Of a DNA stretch of 64,000 bases, positions 25,765 to 38,265 are shown piece by piece (position 1 is the first letter of the stretch; each line of letters opens with the position of its first letter). Source of the stretch: Styela clava (Eukaryota; Chordata; Ascidiacea; Stolidobranchia; Styelidae). The position numbers and the translations under genes were made by a program. A model generated the notes under the pieces. That model was given only the letters and a program-made list of their open reading frames with translations, did no database searches and was not told the DNA's origin. Location: the NCBI RefSeq assembly GCF_964204865.1, contig NC_135251.1, positions 15,438,001-15,502,000 of the forward strand, written 5' to 3'.

Positions 25765-27815
25765 ATCGCTGAAGTAGCCATCGGAGCTCTGTGTGTGTGT
25801 CTTGGAATAGCAGTTTACATTGTCATACCTTTGCCGTTCAGCTACATTGGAGCAGGATTATGGGGAGGTATTCACAGCTCGATTTTCCTATGTTTGTATT
25901 TTAAAATAACTTTTTGCATAGTCATGGCCACGGGACAGCATTTTTGTAATAAATATTATACAATCGTATGATAATGAATTTTGTTAAACGTTAATATTTT
26001 TATTTTCAATACATTATATCGGACAGTCTTGGAATAGCTTCGGGTGTGAACCCAAACGATTGTAATGTATAAGTTAACTATAATATCTAATGCACGTTTA
26101 CAATACACATTATAGTTGTAGTATCATCATTATCATTAAAAGTTTAAAGGACTTGATGCTCTTTACGAGTATTCACATATCGTTGATGTGGGTTATCTGC
26201 ATTGTTTTTGTTTATCATGTTTCAATATTCATCATTTTACATATGGGTTGTAATAAATCAAGTGCTACATGTATTTTCTTACAGGTTGTGGCCGGGCTTG
26301 TTATTTCCATACTTGCTATAGCCTAGCGGCTTTCGGCGCAGCGATCGTGGATGCTTTGGCTGCGACATTCTGGGCAGCTCTTACAAATGGGGTGAGTAGC
26401 CGATATTTAACCTCCTTCTTCAACTATTTCTTTTGACGTTTACCTATCAAAGAATTGATATGTATGCTTTTTCTAGACTATAGTACATTGGTTGGAATCC
26501 ACGGAGCTTTAGCATTTCTATCATTTGTCGAATTCATATTGGCTATTGTTCATTCCGTATATTGCTGCTCAGTTGGCTGTGGAAATCGTACACATCAGGT
26601 GAAATTATAACACTGGCAACAAATATCTCTATCTATTGGGGTTTTAATCGATATATGAATCTACAAGAAGAGGGACAAGAAAAGATAGAGTGTTAAAAGC
26701 AGTGGCGGGATTCAAAATTTTGAGAATGAGTTCTTTTTCATGTCGAACTCACTAACAACAGGTTGAAAAGTAGAATATTTACGCTATTGCTAATGGATGT
26801 AAATTATAACATTACCCCTTTTTCATGGAGTGCCAGACAAATATGTCACAGCCTATAGATGAAGTTTATTTTCCCTGTTATAGGTATACGGTGCATTTAT
26901 GAAATACCTATCTGTCGATTTTAATATATATATAATGTTTCTATGACGCACCTTGCGCTTTCATTTCTGCAAACATAGTTTTAAATATTTTTTTTTTAAT
27001 TTTTCAGGGCCACGTGGTAGCCTCAACTACAGTGATGACCGTTTCGGTGGGAAATCAAGGTAATACATTTTTCATCATCAAAAGCGCGTCGCACTTCCAT
27101 TCTTTTCTTTTCAACAAATCCCACGTACTTCATTTCAATAAACCTAGGCTATCAATCTTACGCCAATTGGAATGCACAGTCTCAACAGGTAAAATATTGT
27201 TAGTTTGATGTATTTCCATTCTTATTCGAGACTCTATGCCTCATCAGGTCAAGTCTATTTTCAATAAATTCTGTGTATTGTTATTCCAATAATAAAACAG
27301 CTACTACGACTCGTTCTAATAATACTTCATTAGACCTCGAATATATTTTGTATATTTTCAATCAAAGATTGTTCACCACCATGCGCGCGACAAAATATAA
27401 ATTTTTTTTGATATATACCAGAAAATGGGATGGCCCAAAATCTGAAACCGAGATCTGTGGTGAAACATACGCGGTTGCCAATTCGGACATTCGAGCGATA
27501 TTTCGTATCTTGCACTCGTAGATTCAGCTGCTACACCCGAAATCACATCACTAAACACCATGTCCATACGGAATATCACATACGTGAAAATCCTTTCTCA
27601 GAAACGATAAAATTTCTTTGCAACACTGTCTATCGTACACTTGATGATATCAATAAACTTTGTTTCAGATGCAGCAGGCAGCTCCGGTTTATACACAACC
27701 TGATGTAAGAAACTTAAATAGAGCGGTTTAAATTATTAAATCTTTGTTCGTTTTAACTGCCGATGAATTTATAACCATCAAATCGTTTCTATTTCAGAAA
27801 ATTGCAAACGCGTAA
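25765..27815 (+). pseudogene. MS4A-like pseudogene A2 (left copy of the gene at 38266-41778)
   Basis: Exon equivalents: 25765-25867, 26010-26066, 26285-26391, 26477-26598, 27008-27059, 27148-27188, 27669-27704 and 27798-27815. There is no first exon: the sequence jumps from the 3' flank of A1 to just upstream of exon 2. Compared with the intact copy, exon 2 has lost its donor and two codons. The exon 3 acceptor is CAA instead of CAG and its donor has two extra bases. Exons 4 and 5 each carry a 2-bp TA insertion that shifts the frame. Exon 7 has an in-frame loss of 18 bases. The AATAAA present after the intact copy is altered here. This locus cannot make the full protein. Confidence 0.85.
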
Positions 27816-28338
27816 CATGGTGTTACTCTGTGGTATACTCTACCGTCCAAGTCATACGTGAAGCGTCAATAACATATTTGGATGACAAAAATATATATCA
27901 AAGAAATGACATGATATTTGACAAGCTAGTAGTAGATGGTCTTGAGCTTGCTTATGTATACATTGGTTGCTGTTGCTTTACTTGATATATAAACGTAAAA
28001 CACTGGATATCAAATAGACTCTCTCTCCCTATATATATATATATATATATATGTTGTTACGGTATTTCAACGAAATGTCAGTTGCTATCGATTCTTCTTT
28101 TACTGCTAGCTGACCACTGATGGACGATAGAAAGTTAGAATACGACAGGAGGGGGTAAAAACAGTCGAGGAAAGTCTTGAAATAGACTTTCGATATCAGT
28201 GATTCAATCCGTTATAAACGACCCTAATTAAATAAACCGCCATCCCGCACCATTGATTAGCGCTATCCCCGCAAAATGAGTCCGTTCAAATTCGCGCTTA
28301 ACATTTGAACTTCTACAACCTGGAAACCGGGATCCCCC

Positions 28339-29254
28339 CACACACACATACAGTACTGGAATAGCATATGCAATTTGGAAATATTGAACCAAGCTAAAAT
28401 AGTATTTTGAAAAAAATATACAGCTATCTGACAGTAGGGTTACTTTCCTCTGAGGTGAGTTTTCTTCGCTTCTGACTGAAAACATGTAACCTTGTTGAAA
28501 TTTCAAAATAAAGAATAAATATAAATAACAGAATACAATTAATATGTATGATTGCCAAATTAGATTATATAGTATTTCTATAACTATTTGTTTTTATTAG
28601 GAACGATTTAGGGATAATTAATTTTTTATCTATTTTAATGGGGATAAAATAACATTGAGTAGAGAAATCCGTCTTCAATTCTATAACTGTTATATATATC
28701 GAAGCTTCGCGATTATTCCATACAATCGTCAGTGTCAGCTGCTGTAAGTTTAAAAACTAGATTATTCTCACAAATAAGCATTTCACTTATCTGATTATGT
28801 CAATAAAATAGTTTTGCATCACGTCGAGATATCAATTTTGGTAAAGGGGAATATCCATGTTTGAAAATGTCAAACTTTGATCATTGATCCTACTGACCTG
28901 AGAGATCAATAATTCATTTAAAAAGAACGTGCCTGCGGCTGTTATAGTATACGTGAGAAAATGCATATCTAGTTTGAAGTGTAAAAAACTAACAATTTAT
29001 TGTACTGTACAAGTATATTTCTGCCATTACAGAAGCAAGCCACTATTCTGGAAATGTTACAGAATGTGTAGGTAATGATATGGTAAATTTAATCGTTATA
29101 GGAAAACTAAAATTATAACATAGCTGAACTTCAATTTAACCGAAGAATGAAGGGAAAGTGAGAGGATAACAATCCTAATTTAATTTCGTCGGACAGGTCG
29201 TAGCGACGAGCAATTTTCCTCAGATTTGTCGTCCAAGTTAAAAAGCATTTTGCA
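28339..29254. other. spacer between the two duplicated blocks
   Basis: No gene or element recognised. A TA dinucleotide run lies just upstream, at about 28031-28051. Confidence 0.4.
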
Positions 29255-29439
29255 ATTGTAAGATACGTATTCCGAATCTCGATTTCGTTACATATTCAGG
29301 TTACTTAATTTTTCATTGCTGATACCTGCAAGTTTTGTAATATTCCTGTGGTATACGTTTGATATTTCATCTTATAAATATTTATGCCAAGTGCAGTCCG
29401 ATTTTCGTTGCTAGACGCTTGCATTGAATAGTTAATACA

Positions 29440-29530
29440 CCAAGAAGGCGCACAACCTGAAACCCTAATCTGGTACACATATTGTGTTGTACGCCATCTT
29501 GGTGCACATACTTCGGGAGCACCGAAAAAG
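29440..29530. repeat. dispersed repeat related to 10580-10810
   Basis: Shares GTACGCCATCTTGGT (inverted relative to the other copy) and a CACATACTTCGGGAGC segment with the intron of the LRRC3-like gene. It is not present in the left duplicated block at this position, so it likely inserted after duplication. Confidence 0.4.
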
Positions 29531-29601
29531 ATACTTATAGGATGAGCAATTTGAAAAAATGCTTTACTGACAGTAATGCCTTTCATTAACATTATAATTA
29601 C

Positions 29602-32600
29602 ATGGCTAGTACATCACTAAACGTAGTGTCAACAGCCAACACGAGTACGTCAACAAGACGAAAGGAACTATCGATAATCCATCTTTCACAAAAATACCAA
29701 AAGTTATTCATTGGAGTAGGGGTGAGTACTTGTTAACAAATACAATCATTAAAGCTGCTTCGTATTATTTCATCATCTCTAGCAATATTTGTAATCTCAA
29801 TATCGACCAGTATATATGTAAAAATTTGATACCTGATCGGGTAAGAAATAAAAACAACCGTTATTCAAATGCGAATTAACCGGTAGCCTATTTTTTCAAA
29901 ACTCATCTAAAATTCCTGATGTTACCGATGGTGAAGCTTTATTTATGCATAAATGTTTTGCTAAATGATAATCACTGGTCAAATCTACAAATGTGTGGGG
30001 TCGTTAAAAATGAGAAATGTCTGCGGAAACAATATCGTAAAAATTTCGAATGCTATTGTTTGTTATCATTTTTTACTTGGTACACTTTGGACTCAAAATA
30101 GAAAGGAATGATCAAAGGGCAACCCTTTTTAGCTACAGGTACATTTTACGAAACGTGACACCTTATAAATAATTGAAATGGTGTAAACCAATGTAATACT
30201 TTTTCTAGGTTATTGTTCATATGAATTGTTACAAATAATATATCCAATTTGATTATTTAAATAGTGACCTTAATACTTGCATTCAAAATATTAACTAGAA
30301 TTAAATGAGAATTATTATGGCGCATTGTTCACAAGTATTCACTTGACTTAGAAATCACGTGATGAATCTCTCGACGGAGAATTGACGCTCAGAACATGAA
30401 GTCATGAACATGTGCAATTCCGTCAATTCTGTGCATATGAAAACAAAATACCTGTCTAACTAATCCCATACCCGACATGGACCGGGCAAGAGGCCGTAGT
30501 TCGCCATTTGATTAAGCCGTCTTATCGGCTTTCGTCTACCTCTGAATAAATATTGAAATCCTATTCTATTTACATGCTATTGGAATGCAATGGTTAAAAG
30601 TTATTATAATACTCTGTATAAGCCATCTTCGAGCTAAGGTTGACGTCGTCTATATGGAGCTGAACAATTGAATGAGTGAAATAACGATTTGTATTTTATT
30701 AATAGTCCATCCAAATTGTTATCGGTGTTGCAACCACAATTCTTGGGGGAATAGATGAACTCAGATATATTAATGGAATCTATCCCTACTATCGTCCTGC
30801 CATATGGAGTGGAGGTTTGGTAAGTTACAATACGAATTCAAACATGGTCAAATGTTCCTAATATCTGTCGTGTTTTGTTCAGTACATCATCTCTGGTATT
30901 CTCGGGATTGTTATTACAATGAAACCTACAAGGCGAAAAGTGAGTATATCGATCTTTTTTGTCGCGGTTAAGGTCTTCTGCTCACTCTCCCGTTCTTACT
31001 CTTATCTATTTCTCTCTCTCGCTACCTATCTCTATCTTCTCTCCTGCCTTTGTTGATGCCTCGTTGTACATTCACTGGCTCGACTATGTTGATAATATCC
31101 CTTATTGTTTTTACAGCTGAATACCGCTGTTGTGGTGTCATGTTTTACTTGTATTGGGTCGATTGCTGCTTTCGGAGTATCTGTGGGACATCTCAAATGG
31201 TTTTTATGGGTCTGTCTTCAACCAGTTCAACGATACTGTGTGGTAATATTATTTATGTCATTGTAAAACAGTAGCCAATAATTCAATGTGTACATGATTT
31301 TTAAATCTTATTTAAATATTTCATATCCTATCAAGTTAAAGTATTTCTGGTGGTCGAGGTCGTCTTGTCAGGACGATGAAATTCATCTAAAAAGTCCCAA
31401 AGCTTAGTATCAGTTTTGTTCGTCCATTGCCCTAAAGTTCGAAGTTTAATCATACCTATACAGTGGCGGCGCGTCGATAGGGCCAACCGGGGCAATGCCC
31501 CGGTTGTTTTTTCGGTATAATAAAAAATATTCGAAAAATACCTCAATATCGGTTGCACAGAATGTCTACACTAGCCATATTCTCCCGACATGGTTCATTT
31601 TTCGCTCGCAGAGCCTTCGCCGAACGTCGACGGGGCGACGCCGATTTTGCCCCGGTTGCTCATTGTATATCGTATTCTCTCTTTTATCTTCCACTCGCCG
31701 CGTTTGTCTCGTTTGTTTTCTGTTTCTTTTACTAAATCATCGGGGCCGATCGGGGCTAGCCCCGAAATTATGACGACACAATGCCGACGTTTCTTACAAC
31801 AACGTGTTGACAATGACATATCCTGCATTCCTTCTCGTTCGTTGGTTGCTTGAAGAGTTGATAGTTTCCTCGCCTTCGTTTTTGTCGCTTGTTTCGCTAT
31901 TTGAATCAGTTAGAGACCTTTAGTCCATTTGCTTTCGATTTTCCACATTCCTTTTGAGCTCCTCACTTCTTTCCGGCTTCGCATTTCTTAGCCTTAGACC
32001 TCATAATGAATAAGGTTGATGCACTACTTCGCACTCAAGTTTTCGCAGCTGCCGCTGGAACAAAAATTAGAGGTACAACGTCTTGGGCCTTATCAACCAA
32101 AAATTGTTCACTGGAACAATCCCATGAAGGAGGAAAGCGTCGGCGTACATTCTGCGCAGAAACTTGGTATAAAAAACACGAATGGTTGTGTTACAGCGAG
32201 GACAAAAATGCACTTTTTTGTTTTTATTGCCTACTTTTTGCTACTGCCCGTGACTCACGTTGGTGTAAATTTGGGTTTAGAGATCTTAAACATCTTTCCG
32301 AGCGTGCTAGGGATCATCAATCTTCTATGGAGCATCTGGACAATGCAGTAAAATACCGAACATTCGGAAATGTTAATATTGCAGCACAGTTGGATGAAGG
32401 ACGCGCGGTTTCTATTCGTCGGCACAACCAAAACGTCGAGAAAAACCGCCATGTTCTCGGTCGATTGATAGATGTTTTGAAGTTCATTGGTTGTCACGAG
32501 CTGTCCCTCCGTGGGCACGATGAACGGGCTGGCTCTTCTAATAGAGGGGTATTTTTGGATATGGTGGAATACACCGCATCCCTAGATACAGTATTGAGAG

Positions 32601-34964
32601 ATCATCTTGATGCCGCAACTGTTTCGAAAGGGACATCTAAGGATATCCAAAATGATTTGCTCGACTCAATGTATAAAATTTATTTACAACATTTGGCTCT
32701 GGAAATTGAGAATTGCCAGTTCCTTTCGATTCAGTCTGACGAGACAACTGACATCACGTGCGTTTCCCAACTGGCTGTGATTTTTCGGTTTGTGAAAGAT
32801 GGTAAACCTACCGAGAGATTTCACAGCTTTGTACCAATCATTGATCGCACGGCTTGCGGGATATCGGCTGTACTGAAAGAAGTGTTACAGCCTTACAACG
32901 CGAAGTCAAAATTGATAGCTCAAACTTATGACGGCGCGGCAGTCATGAGTGGGTCGAAACATGGTGTTCAAGTTTATATAAAAGAAGATTTTCCTCATGC
33001 GCATTTTTTACATTGTTATGCACACCAATTTAACCTCGTTATTAAAAATATGTGTCTTGATACCCCTCTCGTCCGTATTTTTTTGCAAATGTTTCGGGGT
33101 TTTCTTCATTTTTTTCCGTTTCGCCGAAGCGCTCTGACCTCCTTCGCCAGATATGTAGCCACCGTCTCCCAGCTTGTGCACCAACACGTTGGAACTTCCA
33201 ATCACGCGTGGTGCAGGGCGTGTCCGAAATTAGGTCTGAGCTCATTGAGTGTTTCAATGGCATTCAGAGCTCTCCGGTTTGGGACGAACGCTCTGTGAGG
33301 GAGGCGGCAGGTCTAAAGCGTTTGCTAGAAGATGGTGAGTTTTCATTTTTTCTCCACAATATTCTATCACGTGGATGTATTATACGGCGCATTGCAGTCA
33401 AGGCTAATGGATGGAGCGTCTGTGCAGTCGTGTATTTCAGACTTCTGCGATGCTGTATCTCGTATCCGGGAAACAATAAAATACGACGACACATGGAGTG
33501 CTTCTTTACGCCGCGGGCAAACAACGCAGCGTTTGATTTTGTCTGCAAAGGAATGCTGTGACATTCTGGTGAATCAAATAGGCGATCGTCTGCGCACTGA
33601 ACACCTTGCGGCGTTCTCTTTGATGAACCCCAAAAATTTTTCAAAATTTGCACGTCAATTTCCCATCCATTTGTTGGCTACTGTCTCCACATTTTACCCC
33701 ATGATAAACGTGGGTAAATTGGAAAATGAATTGCGATGCATATACACCAATCAAACTTTTTTGAACATCACATCAACTTGCGCGCTCTATGGGTTCCTTA
33801 TAGATAACACTCTAGTAACTACCTTTGCAGCGTCTGCAAAATTTCTGGACATCATTTTGACGACGCCTATTTCTTCCGCCGACGCAGAGCGAACATTCAG
33901 CACGCTGAAGCGTATTAAAACGTATCTCAGAAACACAATGAAGCAAGATAGATTAAATTTCTTGGCTGTTTCATCCATTCACAGAGACGTTATTTCTGGG
34001 ATGCATGACTTTAATCAGCGCGTTATTGAGCATTTTGCTTCCAAGAAACCGCGGCGTGTTGCATATATGTTCAAGCAGTAGAAGTCTAGCAGCATATATA
34101 TCTATGAGTGAGCGACGCATGTCCTTATCTTTGCATTACTTTCCTTTCTTCATAGTAACGTTTAAACCTTATTTTAGGTTTTGTCTGCTTTTCCGAAGTT
34201 TCTGTTAATATGTCATTGTATTTATCTGGGTAAATATTGCCTTTCCTTTTGAAAGAGGTTTCAAAATAAACTATGTCTATATTTATTAATCCCTTGACTT
34301 GGACCGGTTTTAAAGACACTTTCTTATCGTTAAAAATTGTCGCTTTTGCCGATTGGTTGTTACCGATGGAATGGTTTTTATACTCATAAAATGATGGGAG
34401 AACTTACAGCGCTCATCCTGTCCCCGTAGATGGGGGTGACTTGGTCCCGCAGTAGCTTGCCCCGGTTGTCAAAATGACCACGCGCCGCCACTGCCTATAT
34501 ATATAAACATAAAGATATAAAGGTAAAGTTCATGTATTTGGGAACACAATTGTAAACATAAAGTTTACATTTACAACTTCTCAAATAATTTTTGCAGATA
34601 TTCGGAATATACTTAGCTCTGGCTTTCTTATCGGGGAATGTGCTCGGTTTGACACTGATACAATGCTGCGTCTACTACTCTGTGTTGGTAATAATTTAAT
34701 ATTTTCTATTACTTTGACAATTCATATTTGTTATCGGTGTGAGGTCTAAGTATTTTCCTACTCAACGTTTTGCATCTCGTTTGGCCCAAAATTGTTTAAA
34801 TTACCTATCTTATTTATATGTAATGCATCACTAATTTTAATTTTTTTTATTTTTGGCAGAATAAAAAACGGAACAGTACCAGCGGAACCGTTTCCTCTGC
34901 AATGACCTATGTAAATCAAAACACGATAACACCGCAACAGCCATCTGATAACTCTTATTTGTAA
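29602..34964 (+). CDS. MS4A-like four-transmembrane protein, gene 3 (six exons, 203 aa)
   Basis: Exons: 29602-29721, 30706-30819, 30883-30939, 31117-31242, 34598-34687 and 34860-34964; all junctions are phase 0 and the frame is open to TAA. The N-terminal part is Ser/Thr-rich with RRKELSIIHLS. Exon 2 ends in AIWSGGL and exon 3 reads YIISGILGIVI, the MS4A-type W-GG/IISG signature at the start of the second transmembrane segment. Exon 4 and exon 5 (LALAFLSGNVLGLTLIQCC) give the third and fourth segments. The tail is short and polar (NKKRNSTSG...QQPSDNSYL). It is the intact partner of pseudogene A1. Intron 4 is 3.4 kb because a hAT transposon sits in it in the same orientation. Confidence 0.8.
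30390..30560. repeat. dispersed repeat in intron 1 of MS4A-like gene 3
   Basis: Duplicate of the element at 22770-23015, with GGGCAAGAGGCCGTAGTTCG and a CGTCTTATCGGCTTTCG block. A third diverged relative lies at about 63390-63510. Confidence 0.45.
31461..34493 (+). mobile_element. hAT transposon with TTF/ZMYM-type transposase, inserted in MS4A-like gene 3
   Basis: The ends CAGTGGCGGCGCGT and ACGCGCCGCCACTG are 14-bp inverted repeats. CCTATA flanks both sides (31455-31460, 34494-34499), and the paralogous intron near 23910-23930 shows the empty site. Just inside the left end is a perfect hairpin, CAACCGGGGC-AAT-GCCCCGGTTG. The element is 3033 bp and carries one transposase gene in the same orientation as the host gene. 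The six-base duplication is shorter than the usual eight, so two bases may have diverged or been lost. Confidence 0.88.
32006..34081 (+). pseudogene. hAT transposase (TTF zinc finger plus hAT dimerisation domain) with two frameshifts
   Basis: The first frame (32006 to about 33080) begins MNKVDALLRTQ, then has a TTF-type zinc finger (WYKKHEWLCY...FCFYC), a catalytic-core segment (SDETTDITCVSQL), DGAAVMSG and the HCYAHQFNLVI motif. At a run of seven T (33078-33084) the homology moves to another frame containing APTRWNFQSR. Near a run of six T (33346-33351) it moves again to the frame ending at 34081, with YHVDVLYGALQSR and the dimerisation signature PISSADAERTFSTLKRIKTY. The family resembles ZMYM1-like transposases. 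Two disruptions make the copy inactive as read, but both lie at T runs and could be sequencing errors. Frames that overlap it on both strands are incidental. Confidence 0.85.
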
Positions 34965-35709
34965 TAATTATGGCTGGAAATTTCAGGGAAAACACTTTAA
35001 CCGTTAACCAGGTAAAATTGACCGGTTAACCGCAACGTAACGTTTGACGTAATAAGTTATGGTTTAAGCAAGTTTGGTCCCATATCATTTATGTGACAGA
35101 ACATTCAGTGTTTGATGTGCAACTTCTACTTTGAAGAAAAAAAAACAGTATCACCTCCGGTCAGGAGATACCAGCTCTCCGTGTTACGAGCTACCGAGAC
35201 TACAAAGACTTATAGGGAAGAATTCGACTTATAGGGAAGAAGTTTGTAAATGCCAAGTTACGCGTCACTTTTAAAGCAGTTCTTGTCAAATACGGCTAGA
35301 AAAAAATCTTCGAGATAGTGAATTCTATATAACTGAAGATGTTAGGAAACTTTGGACATAAAGTTAGTTTTGTATGGCTAATACATTGACGGTAAATAGA
35401 AACATTCAAACTTTCCACAATGTTTCAAAATGTTCCGATTTAATTTTATCGACATGCATCATGAAACACTGCTTTTGAAATTTTAAATTTGTAATGAAAT
35501 TTTACTTTTACAAGAATTTTATTTCACAAAACATGAAACTATTCAACTAACTATCAATACAATTTTTCTTAACACCAGCAACGGGGCCCATACACAAAAA
35601 TATGAAAAAATCGACCGTATTAACCTCCTAAGAAGGATCCGCCATCATTTTCGATGTATATTTAAAAGGGTTGGTTCAGTAGTTACAATGATATTTTTGT
35701 CCCAACAAC
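34965..35709. other. 3' flank of MS4A-like gene 3
   Basis: The sequence matches the left block until about 35515 and then becomes unique to this block. No gene seen. Confidence 0.4.
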
Positions 35710-35713
35710 AAGT

Positions 35714-36443
35714 CGTCAGGCTAATAATTGAATTGCGTAAGTCATTTTTGGCGGTTTTGAGTTTTATAAAATAGGTATTTATGTAATGCTGCGCACCTGT
35801 CTGTTAACTCAGATTTTGTTTTAGGAATTCCGAAACCCTTAAAAATTGAAATTTTGTATGACATGCACATTTGTGCAATTGTTTCGTCATAAAGAATTTT
35901 CGGTGTTACCGTAGGACTATTGTGACGTCACAAATTTGAATTTATACTACAGTATAGGAAGGCGTGCACTTGTGATATTTACTGTCTGAATTCAATTCAC
36001 CTTGATTGGCTTTTATATAAGGGTACATTGCTGTTTTATTCTTTATATTTAATTTTAGTCTTATTTCGGTGGGTGTGCAGAGCGTGTTATATTGATGAAA
36101 TACATATTTTTAAACATAAACAATAATGTAATTGAAACAGATTAGCTATTTTGGGGATTAGACATCGTAGATACTGAGAATAACATTCGTTATTGAATTG
36201 TTTGGTTTTCAGGACTGTTTGGTTTTCCCCAAGTCATAGACACAATTCTGCGTAAGTCGCAGTGCGCCATTATGACGACACATAACTGCGTCATACAAAT
36301 TAACTTAAATCCGGCTACGATCTAAAAATTGAACCTTGGCAAAATATCGACTCTCAATGGCATAACAATATCATTAGGAAGTTTTTTACGTTTTTCTCAA
36401 AACTGCTAAAAATCACTTACGCAATTCGGTTATTAGTGTGACG
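35714..36443. mobile_element. MITE with CGTCA-CTAATA termini and 4-bp duplication, copy 1
   Basis: The left end CGTCAGGCTAATAATTGAAT and the right end (reverse complement CGTCACACTAATAACCGAAT) are inverted repeats, flanked by AAGT at 35710-35713 and 36444-36447. A related element at 43360-44181 has the same termini. About 730 bp, with no transposase. Confidence 0.7.
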
Positions 36444-36447
36444 AAGT

Positions 36448-38265
36448 ACACCAACCGTAACGATTCAGCAAACCAATCCATCGTTTTACTTTGTATCCGA
36501 CAATAGATACAGAATTTTAGACTTGGTGTTAATCGAAGCAGTTTTTGTGTTTTACCAGACCTGTTAATCGCACAAATCAAAGATTGTATGAATAATAGAG
36601 GAAATCATTTGCTACTGGTTACACGGTTTTTTTGTATGTTAGCTTGTCAATGAATCAATTTCAGAAGCTGACTGCCAGTTAGGTTATGGCAACAGATAGA
36701 TGGGGTATTTCTGAGTCGAGATCGGTCGAAAATTCTTATACGCAGCCGTTTCTGTAGAAAGCGTATCTGATACTTTAATTTTATTTAAAAACCAAACTAT
36801 TTCTGAAAAAACTTTTCCTCGAAATTATTTGCTATTATCGTCAAAAACGATTTCATTCAAAATAGTAGATTAGGTTGTGGTCTTTTTTTATTGCTGTCAT
36901 TATTACAAAAAAAACATATTTAGATCACCAGAATCTTGGAACAGACGTGAAAATCTTGCCGCAGTCACCATATCACCTTCTAGAAATGAAACAACGCAAC
37001 AAACGAGAATATCGGTCGGAGACCGAAGACTTATCGATTGAAAGTTAGGGGATCCCCAAAACAGAAACTGCGGTTTCGATTCATCCGCTCTTACTCCATA
37101 GTGACACCGTGTGTCCGATCACTAATTAATTAATAACTCGTTAATTATACGACATAATTCATCTCAAATCGATAAACTTCTGATCCGAGATATGATGAAT
37201 GCACATGCAAAATTTGAAGCAGATTCAACCTCGCCTTCGTGAGATATCACGTGTATCTAACAGACAGACAAACAAACAAGCAAACAGACAAATACCTATC
37301 AACATACTTACCGATCTTAAGATCGATAAGTAATAAGATCGATAAGTAACGATCTTAAGATCGATAGGTAACAACACTAAAGATTTTTTACGTTGGGTAT
37401 TTTTCGCTGATTTTGCTATTCAAGTTGAATAAATATACCGTTTATTTAATCGGACAAATTCTTTAGGAATTGTTGAGGAACAAACATATTATATTGTTCG
37501 TTGGCATCCTTTACAAAGTACAGACAATGGCGAATTCAACGTTTTTTGTGTTAAATAATCGCGGTAAATCAGCTTTGTTTGATCGGGCCCTCCAAGTGTT
37601 GTGTTTTTCTCGGAGTTTCCCTCTTTATACGGGGTAGTAGTTGTTATAACTACAAAGTACATTCGAATTAGCTTGGCGTATTAGAGAGTCTATTATGACT
37701 AAATTGCCATGGAAATGCCAACAATAATCCAGGCACGAGTGAGTTAATAAATTTTTTGCCAAATACTTTGGCGCCATTGAACTCAAAATTTCGCATAAAA
37801 GCTCACGTTGGATTTGTAGAAAAATCCGCTTGTATGTGTTACAGATAAATTAGCAGTAGCGGATTTGCTGAGTAAATGTGTTGTAATAGATAGCGTTGCC
37901 GATTAAAAATCGCCATAAAAAAAGGTGAGTTGAGTTAAGGAGAATTCTAGACTCTATGATAGACCAACCGTAGAGCAGCTCATTTTATATAAATGCTATC
38001 AGGTATTCCATTAGGGTGCAATGTCGAGTTTGGGCCGGGCTTGTGTTTTTGTTTGAAACATATCAACCATTTAAGACTTGATTTTGATGTTTTTGACCCT
38101 GGGCAATTCAACAACAAGCCTCTTGTTAGTTAACCGAAAAGAAATAGCGTAGAAGAAATATCAACTTTCATGATTGTAAATATTACCTACTGTCACGCGC
38201 CAGATTATTTTAGGAACTTGAGTTTTGTAGTTATATCCTATTGGACAAATTCAAAGCAGGAGGCA
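36448..38265. other. gene-free stretch upstream of MS4A-like gene 4
   Basis: Contains the inverted dispersed repeat at 37082-37335 and palindromic ATCTTAAGATCGATAAGTA motifs at about 37312-37372. Otherwise no gene is supported; the 3' part should contain the promoter of the next gene. Confidence 0.4.
37082..37335. repeat. dispersed repeat, copy 2 (inverted relative to 21600-21835)
   Basis: Carries the reverse complement of the CTGTCTGTTTGTCTGTTAGA and GATATCTCACG blocks seen at 21600-21835. It is followed by three partly palindromic GATCTTAAGATCGATA units, which may be part of the element terminus. Confidence 0.6.

Larger units (their letters stand above)
22034..28338 (+). repeat. segmental duplication, left copy (decayed MS4A-like gene pair)
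   Basis: From GTAAGATACGTATTCCGAAT onward this block matches the block starting near 29255, through both MS4A-like genes and about 500 bases past them. The match includes introns and flanks, so it is a genomic duplication and not retroposition. Relative to the right copy it has its own hAT insertion (23994-24628). It lacks the 3-kb hAT and about 3 kb around the first exon of the second gene. Confidence 0.85.

Noticed and set aside
31331-31558. Minus-strand 75-codon frame
   Set aside because: It spans the junction of host intron and hAT end; chance.
33334-33398. A GTGAGT..TTGCAG pair in the hAT transposase resembling a 65-bp intron
   Set aside because: Removing it breaks the frame and deletes sequence (YHVDVLYGALQSR) that matches the transposase family, so a frameshift is the better explanation.
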